Below, one piece after another: positions 34,007-46,221 of a stretch of DNA of 49,874 nucleotides. The stretch is from Podaxis mareebaensis (Eukaryota; Basidiomycota; Agaricomycetes; Agaricales; Agaricaceae), in the NCBI GenBank assembly GCA_018524725.1, contig JAEUWP010000341.1, positions 1 through 49,874 of the forward strand, in the 5' to 3' direction. Each line of letters starts with the position of its first letter. Positions within the stretch are counted from its first letter, which is position 1. The translations under genes and the position numbers were made by a program. The notes beneath the pieces were generated by a model, which was given only the letters and a program-made list of their open reading frames with translations, searched no databases and had not been told where the DNA came from.

Positions 34007-36652
34007 GATACAAGACGCCTTTTGTTTTGTGGACAATCCGGGTGGGGAATATCTGGTGTTGAAATGCTGGGTGCATCGAGCTTTTTAACTGCTTAGGAGC
34101 ACTTGACATAGTGTTGACGCCACGGCCAAGGGATACAGTATGCAACGGTGTTATTCCGAAGTTGTTTCCGAGCTCTTTTTCTCGCGGAAATCTCGGTGAA
34201 CGGTGGTAGATGTAGAGGTCCTGGAATAAGGTCGCGGAGGCCGGCAGGACGTGGAATTGGGGCGTTCTATGGTCGAGAGACCGAGGGTCTTGCAGCATAT
34301 ATAGTACGAAACGAGTCCGGAGAGTTACATGAATAGAGAAGAAGTTAAGAGGAAGCCCATTAGGAACAGAGGAAATTATATTACAGTAACTCGCCTATTT
34401 CGGTGCTATTGACGATCAATGGTCACGCGTTGTTGCGAAGGTCAGAGATGTGCGTGCACGGATTGCTCGGCATCATCTTAGACAGGTTCCTGGAAAGAGC
34501 ATCACATTATATGATAGACTTATGGCCTGAATAGTAAGGCTATGGCCCAGTGGAAAGTTCTTTTTCGTCCCTCACGGCAGTGCTGAGCTAACGAAGAACA
34601 GAAACTGGGAGAGACAAGGGGCATATCTCGATACCGCGCGCGAACGAACGAGTTCCTTTGGTTGTTTTCACTAACAAAGTGAGGGTGCTAGTGTACGGAA
34701 TACCCGGCATGGGCTTCTTGCCAGATTCCCACACTGCCCCAACCTTTACCACTTCGGTGGTAATGGTACTACGTCGATGACAGAGAGCCTTTAAATACAT
34801 GACTGCATAAGTACGCGTAGGTGCACGGAACAGGCCCAATACATGTTGGTTTTGTACAGAATTTCAACGACATAGCACTTCCTGTGCGCCATAGAAACAG
34901 AGCCCAAGCCAGGAGGTCGAGGGAAGTGAGATCTGTGTCACCTTCTAGTCACCCTCCCACCAAACTACACATCCGAGTACAGTACAATCGCACAGTTCCA
35001 GCTCGCGAGCCGTGACAAGATATGCACCAATATCTTCATCGATTGTATCTTTTTTTTCTATCGACATTGACGCCAATCCTCGATTAACAATGTCGCCATA
35101 CATCATCACTTGTGGTTGACACACTTCCACCGAGACGATATTCGAAAACTAGCAATGTCAATAAGACTTCCAGGGTGGCGAGTACAATGACCTACCGAGA
35201 CTGGCGGTAGATGAACTTATGAAGCGTCGGCGCAAAGAACCGGACACAGTGTGAAAGGCATCGGTCACATTGCTATGGATGTCAACACAATCGTGCACCT
35301 CCCGCAGAGCCGCTATAAGTAAATCTAATGTGGAGAATGTCTATTAAAAACAGAAAGATGCGCTCGACCGGCTTCAGTGGGATTGAAGGTGCGAGATGAA
35401 AACACAAGAGGACCTGCCCAGCACTCATAATATTTGTGTAGGGGTCTAGCGAAACGGCTACGCCTGGACTACGCATACGACGCGTTTTGGACCTTCGAGC
35501 TCCACTGAGCGCTGGCACCTTTCCACTCCGAACTATGCTCTTTTTGTCATACAAATTCAAAATCCTTCGATCGCCGTGCTCGTGAAATATAATATTCGAC
35601 TTTCTATGACTCTTTTCCATTGCTCTATCCTTACTACAAGAAATACGACGAATGTTCTATCCAAGTCACTTCGTAGTTACAAGAGAGAAGCCACTGTAGC
35701 GCTAGGTAAAAGAATAGAATTTCGTTATCCCCTACGAACGTATTCTGCGCGGACCAGCGCTCTCACTTACACTCTCGCTACGAGGTTTGAATTCACGTTC
35801 TCCCATCAGCTCTAATTAGCAGAGAGTGGTGATACCAGCACACTATCGTGCCTCCGTGTGACTGAGTGGGAGTCTATATAAGTATTACCATGAACCTTGT
35901 GTCGTTGTTCCAATTTTGTTTTGTATCTCCTAAACTCCCAAGGTCACCAGGTCTGTGAGGCATTGGAGATCAAGCGCCTGTCAATCAATACTTCTTGGCT
36001 CACCGGAAGGGTGCCTGACTCACACAATGCCATCCCCCCCTAAGTCGGCGCCCAAAGATTCTCCGGATCAACACGATGGGAGCCTCCCACATCTGCCCAA
36101 AATGTCGACCTCAGGAGAGAGGTCACCGCAGGGTGAACATTAACATAGCGGTCTTCCTTGGCAGACAAAACACACGTGTCTTCGCCACGGGACATCACCA
36201 TCAAAACAGCATTGCATGAAATTTGACATGGGATTGTCATTTATCTCAAGAACGTAGCATCGCCTCATCAAGCCCGAAATAGCCCAATCGCCCACAAGTA
36301 ACATGTACTCTCATCCAGAAACCCTGCCTGGTGTGAGCCTCCAACCTCGATTACCGGTGCATTTTGTCGTTGTTAGCCATTGGGCGGTATGCACAACCTA
36401 AGCAGTTGCCTCTTGTGCTGTACAAATTCATGGGAGCACCAACACATCTTGATTATCATCATCTATATTTGTCGAAGGGAAACACACGTCCCTAACAAGA
36501 CAAATTGCTGGGTCGTAGATGTGATAATGGTAAGTATCTGGGGTGCTCGCGACGGTATATTATGTGTGTCTGAATCGCATTCGCACTCCCCACGCTTGTC
36601 CTCCCTGCCCTTCTTGCCTCAATCCCTAGCATTTACGAGTGCTTAAACAATC
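34007..36652. other. Gene-poor interval upstream of GH6 and DUF6593-like genes
   Basis: This ~2.6-kb stretch lies between divergently transcribed genes. It should contain the GH6 promoter near 34100-34310 and that of the downstream gene near 36500. Short ORFs such as 35282-35620 (minus) have no motif or splice-linked partner. The stretch carries no obvious repeats, LTRs or tRNA genes. Confidence 0.45.
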
Positions 36653-37483
36653 ATGACGACGATGGCAGCACCAAACCCCGGTGTTCCAACGTACAACTAC
36701 AAGTTCCATGACGCGGGTAACAACGAAATCAAATCCGACGATCCGTCGCTCCCGACATTCACAATCACGACAACGCGAGGGTTCATGGACGCGCCCAAAC
36801 GCACGATTGTGGTGTGCATGACAGGGGGCGATAAGCCAAGTAAGGTGCAAGGTGAGATTGATTGGAAGGCGAAGAAGATTACGGTGGAGGGCGAGTCGCG
36901 GTTGTTGTCTCAAGCTAAGCATAAGATCGGCGGGACACTGAGTCTGTGAGTGTTGCGGGCAAGCTAAGCAGATAGAAAGGAGGGACTCACCTACTCAGGG
37001 ATATCGAATGGACATGGACGTCAGGAAGGTATACGACGACGCAAAAATCTAGGGTTTGGACGGTGAGTTGGGATAAGTGGAAGAGTGTTGCATGCTCGGC
37101 TCATCACAACTCCAACTCCCAAGGCAAAGCGAGGGCAGGAGGAGCTCGCAATCTATACCTCGCTCAAAGTGAATGCTTTCTCCAAGAATGAGTTGGCCAC
37201 AATTCGCTTTTTGGGGAATGTCCCAAATGAGGAGAAAGTCTTCCTCATCCTCGCTCTGATGTTTCACGACTTTCAACTACCGCCAGTTGCTGAGCCCAAG
37301 GTGCGTTGTCGTGAGCAATGTATAGATGAGGTACTGAAGTTGGTCGAAAGTCTTTCAAACAAGCAGCAGGCGAAGCGGGCGTTGGTGTTGCAACGACTAT
37401 TGCTTCAAACGTGGCTTCCAACGCAGTGGCGAACTGTTGTGTCGTGCAATGAAACCAAGTTGTCCAGCGAGTACATCAGATAG
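36653..37483 (+). CDS. Small protein, DUF6593-like (tentative)
   Basis: Three exons by eye, 36653-36945, 36999-37062 and 37124-37483, give 238 aa with consistent phases. The N-terminal half is beta-rich: TFTITTTRGFMDAPKRTIVV, EIDWKAKKITVEG and SLDIEWTWTSGRYTTTQKSR. After it come EELAIYTSLKVNAFSKNELA and a hydrophobic helix (KVFLILALMFHDFQL). The order 'EI-W strand, short beta repeats, then EELA.Y...' resembles basidiomycete DUF6593 proteins, whose function is unknown. The C-terminal end is uncertain: a donor-like AAG|gtgcgt at 37300 could shorten or re-splice it. There is no signal peptide. Confidence 0.55.
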
Positions 37484-38002
37484 GGAGGGTTGTCGTGTAT
37501 TATTGTATGTACTATTGTACGGGGTCAGAACTGTTCATGACCAAATCAGGAAGCGAAGCAAGCTGTGAGTTGTCAGAGATGCGAGGGACGTTTAGACGGG
37601 AGCCTGAAGAGACCTGCTGGATGGCTTGGCTCTGTTGGCATTTTCAGGGGCGTCTTTCCGCATGAGTGCGATCCACGGCCGAGAGCAAGTGATACAGGCT
37701 AGATCAGATGAGAGATGCAAACGCAGAGCACAAGTACACCAAATCCATCGCCGCTGAGCACAAGGGGATTTACGTATGTGAGGGAGGATGGCGACGTACT
37801 GGTGGCGCGTCGTACGAGGATGCTATCGAGGCACGTGGATGGTCCGTGCGCGGAGGGAAAGAATTGCCAAGGAGATTGCCAAGAGAATTGAAACTCCGAA
37901 GGTGGAAGATATTTTAGGAAGGTGGGATGGCAATTCTGGACTACGTTCTTCTCTCAACTTTCTCTTTATTTTTAGCCAACCTCTACGCTCTCTACCGACA
38001 CA
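37484..38002. other. Upstream region of GPI glycoprotein gene B
   Basis: No gene is recognised. A CT-rich run (ttctctcaactttctcttta, about 37957-37976) and ctctacgctctctaccgaca directly precede the ATG at 38003, as is common for well-expressed fungal genes. Confidence 0.45.
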
Positions 38003-39248
38003 ATGTCGACTTCCACTCTTTCAAAGCTCCTCACCCTCGCTGCTCTCTCCGTCAGCCTCGTCAATGCCCAGGTCACAGGCACCTTCCCCCCCGTTCCTCT
38101 CGCCTCCAAGGCCTTCACTTACCCCGATGGCATTGTATGTCTTCCAGCTACCGCGTTCTAGGACCTTCATGCCAATTTTGATTTACAGCCTTATAAAGTC
38201 GACACAGACACTGGTCTCATCCGTGGTACCCAGCACGGTTACAACCAGTGCAACTCGACGACCGAGGGCCCAAATTCACTCTGCCAAACCTCTTTCATCA
38301 ACAGTATCGAAGGTATATGCATTTCGCTACAAGACCCCGCCATCTTCTGACGAACGTTTACAGACTTCTGTCTCTGGGGCCCTGCTGAACCCAACTCGAC
38401 CGTCGGCAACACCGAGGGCGAGATGGTTGCTTGGTGCACCAAGCCTGGCCGTGGCACTCGTCTGATCCCCGACGGCGCTCTCCAAGGTGTCCAGTTCATC
38501 AAGACTCCCAACTATGTCCAGGTTGTTGGTTTCATCCGTCAAGAACTCATCAACATTGCCGCCTCAGACTGGGGAGGTGAGATGGACCCCCACGGTGCCG
38601 ACTTGCGCGGTAACCCCATGGGTGGCATCATCTTTTCCGAGGCGTTTGGTGGAGGTTGGACTCAGGTCATTGAATGGCACAAGTGCGTACCTTCTCCACC
38701 TGGGTGACGAAGCAAAGATTTACAGAGCGTTTTCTAGCTTTATGGGCGGTAATGCCTTCTGCTTGAAGGCCTGTGACCCCAACAAGCCCGACGACGAGAA
38801 ATACTGCGAGCACAAACTTGACCGTATTGGCTGTGCCTATAACGCCCCCAACAATGCCCGCAACGGTACCTTCGAGTCATGCGATGGTGAGAACCAGGAC
38901 TTCCCTGGTGTCTACACTGTGGATGGCCAGGTCATGACCTACACTCAGCCCCCTGAGGACCTTGGCCCCATTACGACCATGCCCTACACTGCTCGCATCC
39001 CTGCTTCTTCCAACTGTGTCACCCATACCAGTTCTGCCATCTACACCGGGCTTCCCTCTCCCAGCATCCTTCTTCAAGCTCCTGCTGCCACTGGAGCTAG
39101 CGGCAGTGCTTCTGCTTCTGCCTCTGCTTCCGGTACTCGCACAGGTAGTGCTGCTGGTGCCGCCAATACCTCGAATGATGCTTCTGCTTTGGCCATCTCG
39201 GGTGTGTCCATACTCGGTGTTGTTTTCTCCGTACTTTTCCTTGCGTAA
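38003..39248 (+). CDS. GPI-anchored secreted glycoprotein ('macrofage activating glycoprotein'-type), copy B
   Basis: Exons are 38003-38134, 38189-38312, 38364-38682 and 38738-39248, total 361 aa. The signal peptide is MSTSTLSKLLTLAALSVSLVNA. The ectodomain is about as conserved as any pair of recent paralogues with copy A: GEMVAWCTKPGRGTRLIPDG is identical, DWGGEMDPHGADLRGNPMGG is identical, and the Cys positions are the same. The stalk has an Ala/Ser run (GSASASASASG). The C-terminus ends in a hydrophobic GPI-signal tail (AISGVSILGVVFSVLFLA). It has one more intron than copy A (38313-38363), between SIE and DFCLW. It is predicted to be a cell-wall or plasma-membrane mannoprotein of unknown biochemical role. 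Confidence 0.87.
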
Positions 39249-40376
39249 AGTGGGACGATTACATTTTGTGCTTTGATGATACGCATGACTTAGTTTTGGA
39301 TATTTGTTACTTCATTACATGGATTAATGGGATAGACATTGGACTTTTAGACGTAATGTTTACCCGACAATGTCCTGCGCATTTAGCTGAGGGTTTACCT
39401 GGCCCAACTCGTTTCATCTTTAGGATGGTTCTTAGCTTCATCCCAGCCGATCTAGATGTAGCCCTCTCTTCAAAGACGTTACTACATTTGGACCCAAACA
39501 CTGTTCCAGACTGGACAGGAATGGCCGGCTCATTGTGTACGTAGAGAGAAGTTGTAGCCGCGATGACGTTTATCCACTTGAGTCATGTCGTTAGGTGATG
39601 TTGCTATGACAGTGTCACATCCAGTGAGTGGCGCTACGATTTATCATATGCTCGGGAAAAGGTAAGGGACACTGGTTCACAGGCCTACCAGAGAAATTCG
39701 GGTTGAATAAGGTCTGTTGAGGAGACGCCTCGGGCTGTAGCTTCAAAACACAACTTGTGAGGGTTAGTCGACGAACTGATTGCCATTTTCACTTGGTGAC
39801 AGGCGGGAAATCCCTCCTTTCTCTAGATGATACATTGGGACCCAGTGAAACTGCTTTGAGTAGGTCGACTGCCCGTAATCATCTCCGCTGCTAAATCGGT
39901 CAAGATAATATTAGATCATTTCGCTTCAGTACTTACTTCCCATGACGTGGATGAACCATTTATTGTCCTGGATCCGCTCAGTCTTTAAAGATATTCACGC
40001 CCCCGGTAAAAACTGTGGATAAGAAGGGGGGTACCATCGTATGCTGATGGCTGTTGGAGGACTATCTCTTTAGCGGAGACAGTTGCTTCATCAGATACTT
40101 GCACAAACCTGTGGAAGGGCCTCAGATGGCAACAAGAGCCAGTTTAACGAAAAATACTGACGATACTATTAATATCCGTTTACCGCTATGAACCATTGCA
40201 ACGCTATCTACTTTGTCTCCGCTGCTACGGCTTCAAAGCCCGAAAGGCCTCCCCGTGCTGAGGATTTAGATACACCTGTAAGTCACTCAGAGCTGGGACT
40301 CTTCAGTATACCCAATTCTACCTTGCTTTTCTGATTTTCAACGCGCACCTACCGCTACGTCGTTGCTTATATTATC
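39249..40376. other. Gene-poor interval
   Basis: This is the 3' flank of glycoprotein gene B and the 5' flank of the orphan gene. The 92-codon frame starting in the 3' flank (39266-39544) has no support. A possible upstream short ORF (40189-40335, MNHCNAIYFV...) precedes the orphan gene but cannot be spliced to it in frame by visible sites. Confidence 0.4.
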
Positions 40377-41198
40377 ATGACATCCCTCTCCCCTCAAGTA
40401 GTGCATGCTGCTCCCGAGGTGCTTGAGGAGAGGGTTGCCAATGCCCGCGACTGCGCTGGTTCATCGATTTTATCTCCTTTCTGGCTACAGGCACTGATGA
40501 CGAACGCCCTAGGCCACGGTTACACCACCAAGAATATCCGGGATGCCGTCAAGGCGGCCAAAACTGGTGCCAAAAAGTCGGCTAGAGTTCTCATCTGGAT
40601 CGCGGAAGAAAATGCTGATCTCTATGATTGTCTTCCTCAGCGTATTCCCCACCAATATAGGAACCATGAGGTGAGCTCAAATAATGGTCTAATTGCTATA
40701 CCTGAGGATCCTGAACCTCACCAAACAATGTGGGGTTTCCGCTTCAGGCGTCTCGGAACCAACTATCGCGAATACCTGCTTAAATCTGGTTCTGCATGGA
40801 ATGGCGGGAAGCCCGTAGCGGATCGAATGGTCTTGTCCGGCCTGGGCATGGTCTGTGGTATGTCGTGTAACTGTATTTCGATGCTCGATTGTGGTGTTTT
40901 CGGTGTGTGGGACACCGAATCTGATAATATTTTACTTCCAGGCTGCATTAGGTAGACGGGCGCCAACAGGGGCCCCTAGAAACGTGTCACAGCCGGCGTC
41001 AAAAAAAGTATTAAGGAAAGGACCCACAAGGACACCAACAAAAACGCCAACAAAGCCCCGAGCAAAAATGCCAACAGCAACTCAAAGACTGGTCCTAAGA
41101 AAGGCCCTAAGCAAAGTCCCACAAAAGGCGCTGCCAAGTCGAAAAACGGTTTTGTTCAGTGTAAGAATACTGAAGGAATACGGGAAATACCTGTTTGA
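40377..41198 (+). CDS. Orphan protein with lysine-rich tail (unknown)
   Basis: Two exons, 40377-40857 and 40993-41198 (donor G|gtatgt, acceptor cacag), give a consistent frame of 228 aa. The N-terminal ~160 residues look folded, with SILSPFWLQALMTNALGHGY, NIRDAVKAAKTGAKKSARVL, IWIAEENADLYDCLP and RRLGTNYREYLLKSGSAWNG. The C-terminal ~65 residues are strongly basic and repetitive (NKNANKAPSKNANSNSKTGP, KKGPKQSPTKGAAKSKNG), suggesting a nuclear or nucleic-acid-binding tail. A frame without this intron would end in LLPGCIR at about 40955. The lysine-rich reading is preferred because of its coherent composition. No family is recognised. Confidence 0.5.
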
Positions 41199-44100
41199 AG
41201 ACTAGCTATATCTGTTATGTGGGCCAAGGGAAGACGAATGTCAAGATGGAGATTTCTGGTGTACGGGTTGTATGATTACTTGTTCAGATTCACTTGTAAC
41301 CATCTTCTTATTCGTAATATATCGCAAAACACTGCTGAGCGGTTGCTAGCAGTGATCAACAACGAAGAGTCTCGGGAGGTTACCTTTCCTTGTTCTACTC
41401 TGCGATGAGGACTGAAACAATTCCAGGGTAGAGTCTTCCACCAACATTGCTTATAACATTGTCAGTCTGTCACATGGAGTGGCCAGCAAAGTGACACAAG
41501 CTTATCATCATACATGGTCCGGCCAATATCCTTCGGTTTCGGCGTACCGGGTCCGTTATATCAGAAATGGGATCGCTTCGTGTAAAGATGTTCTAAGAAC
41601 GGATCAATCAAAGCGGCTGTTGTTCACAAGATGGAAGAAACGGGGAGAATTGCAGAGTCGAGCGACCCAGGATCACGTAGACGTAAGAAGGGCCGGACGC
41701 GAAGGAATTAGACTGAGCGTGAGTAGAGATTAGAGACACGTACCCGGGTGGACGACCAGACAATGACCGGAAGCCCTGCACTGGTCCTCTCAATTCCCTA
41801 ATTGACTCTTCCAGGGAGAGCGTTATCTCGACAGTTGCCGATTCCAGATGGAATATCTCTCGAATCCCTTGCTTATTTGTTCGTGTAGTGGCAGGCAGTT
41901 TATGTGCTACCTCCGTACTCTTTAATGAGAGGTTAACGTATTTGTGCGCCTCGGATATAGGGCTGCATGACTGAGAGACCTGCAGCTGAGCCAGCGAGGG
42001 CCTGGAGGTACTTTCGATAACGACTCCGTGGTGATGAATGATGGCTTGAGGTAGAGGGACGCCTCATGGAGTATCCGAGTGATTGAGTGGTGACGCCGCG
42101 TGTGAGGAGGTATGGCCTCGCCTGTACACACGATGGGATCCGTCTGCGGCATTCCTGGAAAGACGGGAAAGTACAGCTGGATGAACGAGGGGATTGTGCT
42201 GGTGGGTCTAGGGGAGTCAAGTGTAATTGTATGAATATGAAAGAGACGAGTGTCCCCAAGTTGCATAGCCACATCCCTTGAATTGATTTGAAACGTTACT
42301 ACATAATTCAGTACGACGTTGGGACGGTTCTTCTCGGACGAGCATGAATGAGACTTGCTTATCGTCATGTGAACATCACTCCATCCATTCACCTGCTGCG
42401 CTCACCAACCTGATTTCTTTTATCTCTATCATGCCCTGCAGTCAAAATGCAGATGACAGTGCAACGTAGAGAACAATAAACCCAAATTCCGAACCCCGCT
42501 GTACGTTAATAGTTCTCTCGTCACCGGTCGATCATCGGTCGACTCCTCACTATCTCACGTGGATATCGCGCAGATACCCCAACGATTACAACTAGCAATT
42601 TGTTGCCACAGGTACATGTTTTGCGCTCTCCCTTCATCGATCACTCCGCCTGATTCGGACTGTCATATGTAACTGAACCCGTCCCAGTTAATAAAAGCCA
42701 TCCCTTTCTCTAACGCCCTCTTGACGGGATGCTTGCGGGATGCCTCTTTGTCGGCAGATTTTGTCTAATATAGTGGATAGCCTGCGGATCCGGGTTTTGA
42801 GTCATTAATTGATCGCCTAGGCCCGAGATGCGAGTCAAAATGAGCGCTGAATCACCTAGAAAGAGGAACATCGACACAACTGTTTACTTGCAAGCCTCAT
42901 GTCGTCTCTGAACTAGAAGCCGAGTCTGGAAGACGATTCCAAACATGTGGCGAGAACCTCGGACACCGTTGGAGAAAGAAGTCCGTAAGCACATGTCACG
43001 GCGGGAGACGAATAATGTGCCACATATCGAGCCGGAGACACGAGGGGCCCAGAAAGATAACCGGTGATAACTAAGTTCAAGTAGATGCGAAGAAAAGCAA
43101 CTGATATCTGCCAGGATGCCTGGGATGGGTCGCCCAAGTCATACTGTCCCTCATTTCCCGACCGTCTGGTTCCACAACCTTCAAGGGTATCTTACCCTTC
43201 TTGAATGGGACCGAATACTGTGCGACACACAGAACGGCCAAGGCGCCCCTGAGGCTCCCGGCTGCCAGACCACCAGCACCCTGACGTACTCGGGAAGATA
43301 ACCAACCGCGATTGTCGTTCCGGTGGAGAAGGATAGTCTGCAGGCGACGCGGAACAGGTGACCCCTGACCTTCGCAGCTTCGACATGGTTATCAAAAAGG
43401 CGTTCGCAACGAGTGAGAGACAGAAATCAGCGAAATCCTATCACTTGGGAGACACAGATAACAATAAACGCCGTGAAGGATCAGCAATCCTGTACTGAAC
43501 TTGAAATGTTTCAAAACCCACCGTATTAACTAAGTTCGAGTTGAAGATGGCCATTCGGACTGGAGATCCTATCCGAGGTAGATCTATGACATCGCCGAGG
43601 GTTCGGCGGGTTGAGCACTACCCCTGTGGCATGTGAGATGAAATTACCTCATCGTGGGTTAGGCTTGCTCAGCACAACCTAGAGAAAGTACGAGAAGGTG
43701 ATGGAATGGAGGATCCATAGTGTAAGTTCATGATACCCGGTTCTGGAACGTTCAGGATTGGCCTGCACGAAACGGCGAGGTCTGGCTACCACGGGTAGCA
43801 ACCATCGGTGGCATTGTTTGTGTCTGCTTAGAATAGAAGCCTTCAGCACTTGACAATTGTAACGTTGTTCATGGCAAAGCTTCCTGCGTCGACTATCAAA
43901 CGTCTTGATCATCTCTCCATTCTCTACTCCTCGCCAAACGCCACTACTAGGCTTGTGATGAGCCGTTGCGGGTCCCTAACTCAGCCATCACAAGACCCTT
44001 GGCGCAGTAACTACCGCAAATGAGCAACTTGCTTTCCTTGTCCGTACGCCTTTGGGAAACAGGCCACCAGATGCCAGTTCCGATACCTCCAGACCGCTTC

Positions 44101-44248
44101 GTTTCCACTCAGCTCCCACCGAACTGGGCTCGTAGAATCCACGCTTGACACGGAGTGCCGTTATTTTCAGACTGATGATCCAGCCGCTATTTCGCTAACT
44201 ACTCACTCGTCCCATCTCCCCATCGACGATTTGGGCAGGTGGAACTGG
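41199..44248. other. Gene-poor interval of about 3 kb
   Basis: CpG content is normal and ORFs are short on both strands (the longest is about 156 codons, 41922-42392 minus, without motifs). No repeated blocks, LTR ends, tRNA or rRNA genes were recognised. It may hold a non-coding RNA or an unrecognised gene with small exons. Confidence 0.4.
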
Positions 44249-44255
44249 CATATAA
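44249..44255 (+). promoter_or_regulatory. TATA-like box of the acetate-transporter-family gene
   Basis: catataa lies about 70 bp upstream of the ATG at 44322, with a CT/CA-rich leader between. The position is typical of a fungal core promoter. Confidence 0.5.
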
Positions 44256-44321
44256 CACCCACTACCCCAAGCTTTCCACCAGCACTCAAACTCCTCTGCA
44301 CTCCTCCAACAGCGTGTAGAC

Positions 44322-45273
44322 ATGTCCTCTCCAGAGCCACTAACTGGTCGTAACACTGACAGCTCTCGAGGAGGCGCTCTCGGGCCTTATGGTCCCATGT
44401 CTCCAGCGCAAGGATATGGACCCAAGACTGATGACCCAGTCTCTTACCAGCGCTACTTCACCCGCATTGCCAACCCGGGCCCTACGTGAGTTGCTTTTCA
44501 AGCCCCGCCTTCGTCATCATGTACTCATTCCTTCTGTTTAGCGGAATGTGGGCGTTCGCCGTGACTGTATTCCTCTGGTCCTTCTACAACGTCGGTGCCC
44601 GTAGCGTAAACTCTGACGTTGCGATTGTCGGTATGGGTCTTTTCGTCGGTGGTCTCGCTATGTTCATGGCTGGAATGTGGGAGTTCCCGCGTGGCAACGT
44701 TTTCGGATCGGCATGTAAGTATTTCGATCCAACGTTTTAACGTTCTGTTCCTCATGTCACGCTAGTCTTCACTCTCTACGGCTCCTTCTGGATCTCCTAC
44801 GCTGCCAGCCTTATTATCCTTGGTGTGAATAGCTTCGACACTGAAGGGCCGACGACCCGGGATGCCCTTGGTCTCTATCTCATGATTTGGTTCATCATCA
44901 CATTCTTCTTCTTGTAAGTGTCGTCCATGCAATTTTTCACCGAGCATCCCCTAATCCTCTTCCTCCGCAGCCTCGCTGTCATCCGAACCAACATCGCCTT
45001 CTCTCTCCTGACGTTCTTCTGGGGTCTTTCCTACATTATGCTTTCTACTAGCTATTGGTCTAACCACCACCGCCAAGAGTACGTATCGTGAAGCTTCCTT
45101 GCAAGGACATCGAAACTAACGTATCTGTGGCCAGATTGCGAGATGCTGGAGGCGCCTTTGGCTTCGTCACTGCGCTCATTGCACTTTACATCGGCTTGAG
45201 CGAGGTTCATGGCTCGGAGTACAATCTCATCCGTATGCCTCTGGGTAACTTGGGTGCCGCTCGTTCGGTCTAA
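44322..45273 (+). CDS. GPR1/FUN34/YaaH (AceTr) family membrane protein, putative acetate transporter
   Basis: Five exons, 44322-44485, 44542-44714, 44766-44913, 44971-45078 and 45135-45273, encode 243 aa. After a ~45-residue hydrophilic N-terminus comes ANPGPTGMWAFAVT, the variant of the family signature 'NPAPLGL' that opens the first membrane helix. About six hydrophobic segments follow: VFLWSFYN, VGMGLFVGGLAMFMAGMWEF, FTLYGSFWISYAASLIILGV, YLMIWFIITFFFLLAVIRTN, FSLLTFFWGLSYIML and AFGFVTALIALYIGLSEV. Length and topology fit yeast Ady2/Gpr1-like proteins, which transport or sense acetate/ammonium across the plasma membrane. The glycine-proline variation in the signature may affect substrate choice (inference). 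Confidence 0.9.
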
Positions 45274-45639
45274 ATAACTGCTCTGCATTACTGTTATGTC
45301 TGACGACCTTTCTCTGTACGACGATAGTTCACATTTAATATCATTTGCTTCATCAAGAAATTGGGTGTTTGTTTAGTTTGGGAACGATGTGTTAGTCGAA
45401 TGTGCCTGACTACCATAATGTTAGCGCTAATATGAATACATCTCACTCATCGTTCAGCTAGGGACATTCGATCTCTATAATCGACGGTATGCCTTGTATC
45501 AACACATTCAATGAACACATGGCGACTCCACAATCTGCCAATAGCAAACGATGGACAAGATACGGCATAGTTATAAATCAGGCAGACGTAGACAGTATAT
45601 GTACAAGGCCCCAGTCAGTTTAAGCTTCACCTTCGATAG
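45274..45639. other. 3' flank of the transporter gene up to the right repeat arm
   Basis: AT-rich sequence without a coding frame. It should contain the polyadenylation region of the transporter gene. Similarity to the left arm starts near 45640. Confidence 0.5.
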
Positions 45640-45642
45640 TGT

Positions 45643-45828
45643 ATGGCTCGTCCAGCTTATAGTTCAAGTCGAGTTCGCCACAAGGGCAATGCGACGAATG
45701 CTGGGCCAGATAGACGCGCACCACTGACATGTGGAGGATGTGGCTGTGCAACTTGTGCTTCGGTTACCCCAATTGACGTACATTCAATTCGCTCAGCACC
45801 ATCGCAGCACCAGGATGCACCCTCCTAG
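45643..45828 (+). other. Right-arm copy of the Cys-containing remnant
   Basis: The short frame contains CGGCGCATC and RSAPSQHQDAPS, matching the minus-strand remnant at 4477-4824 in the other arm. It marks the inner limit of recognisable similarity between the arms. Coding status is doubtful. Confidence 0.3.
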
Positions 45829-46221
45829 TGCGTGTCGACCTAACTCATAGCTCATCGCCACAGAATCTTGCTGGAGCTGCTTTCATGCTCTTGATACTTA
45901 CCCACTTCCCCCACCCATAAATGCACACACTCCTTATTAACAGAGTGGACTGCCCCGCCCGTCTTGAAAGGTGAGAGAATACACCAGGCCTGACTGCTAC
46001 TACACGGACAAGCGCACTGAAGGCTTACAGGGTATGCCATATGTATCAACAGCTGTTCTACTGTCCAGGTAACCCGGAGTCGATCACGGAATGGGAGCTG
46101 AGGAGGTAAATACAAGGAATGGTTGGGGCCTGCCGGGTGCATACCTCTCATGTTAGTCTCGAAATGCGCAGCTACATTAATGGTGTATGTGTAGACACAC
46201 GTTCGTCCGACCCGACAATTA

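Noticed and set aside
40013..40036. Polypurine tract (aagaaggggggt) of an LTR element
   Set aside because: No TG-starting repeat follows it, no matching LTR is seen, and there is no coding sequence of a retroelement nearby.
41922..42392. 156-codon minus-strand frame in the 41-44 kb interval
   Set aside because: It shows no motif, no biased composition and no splice-linked neighbour, and overlapping frames of similar quality exist, so it is not supported as a gene.
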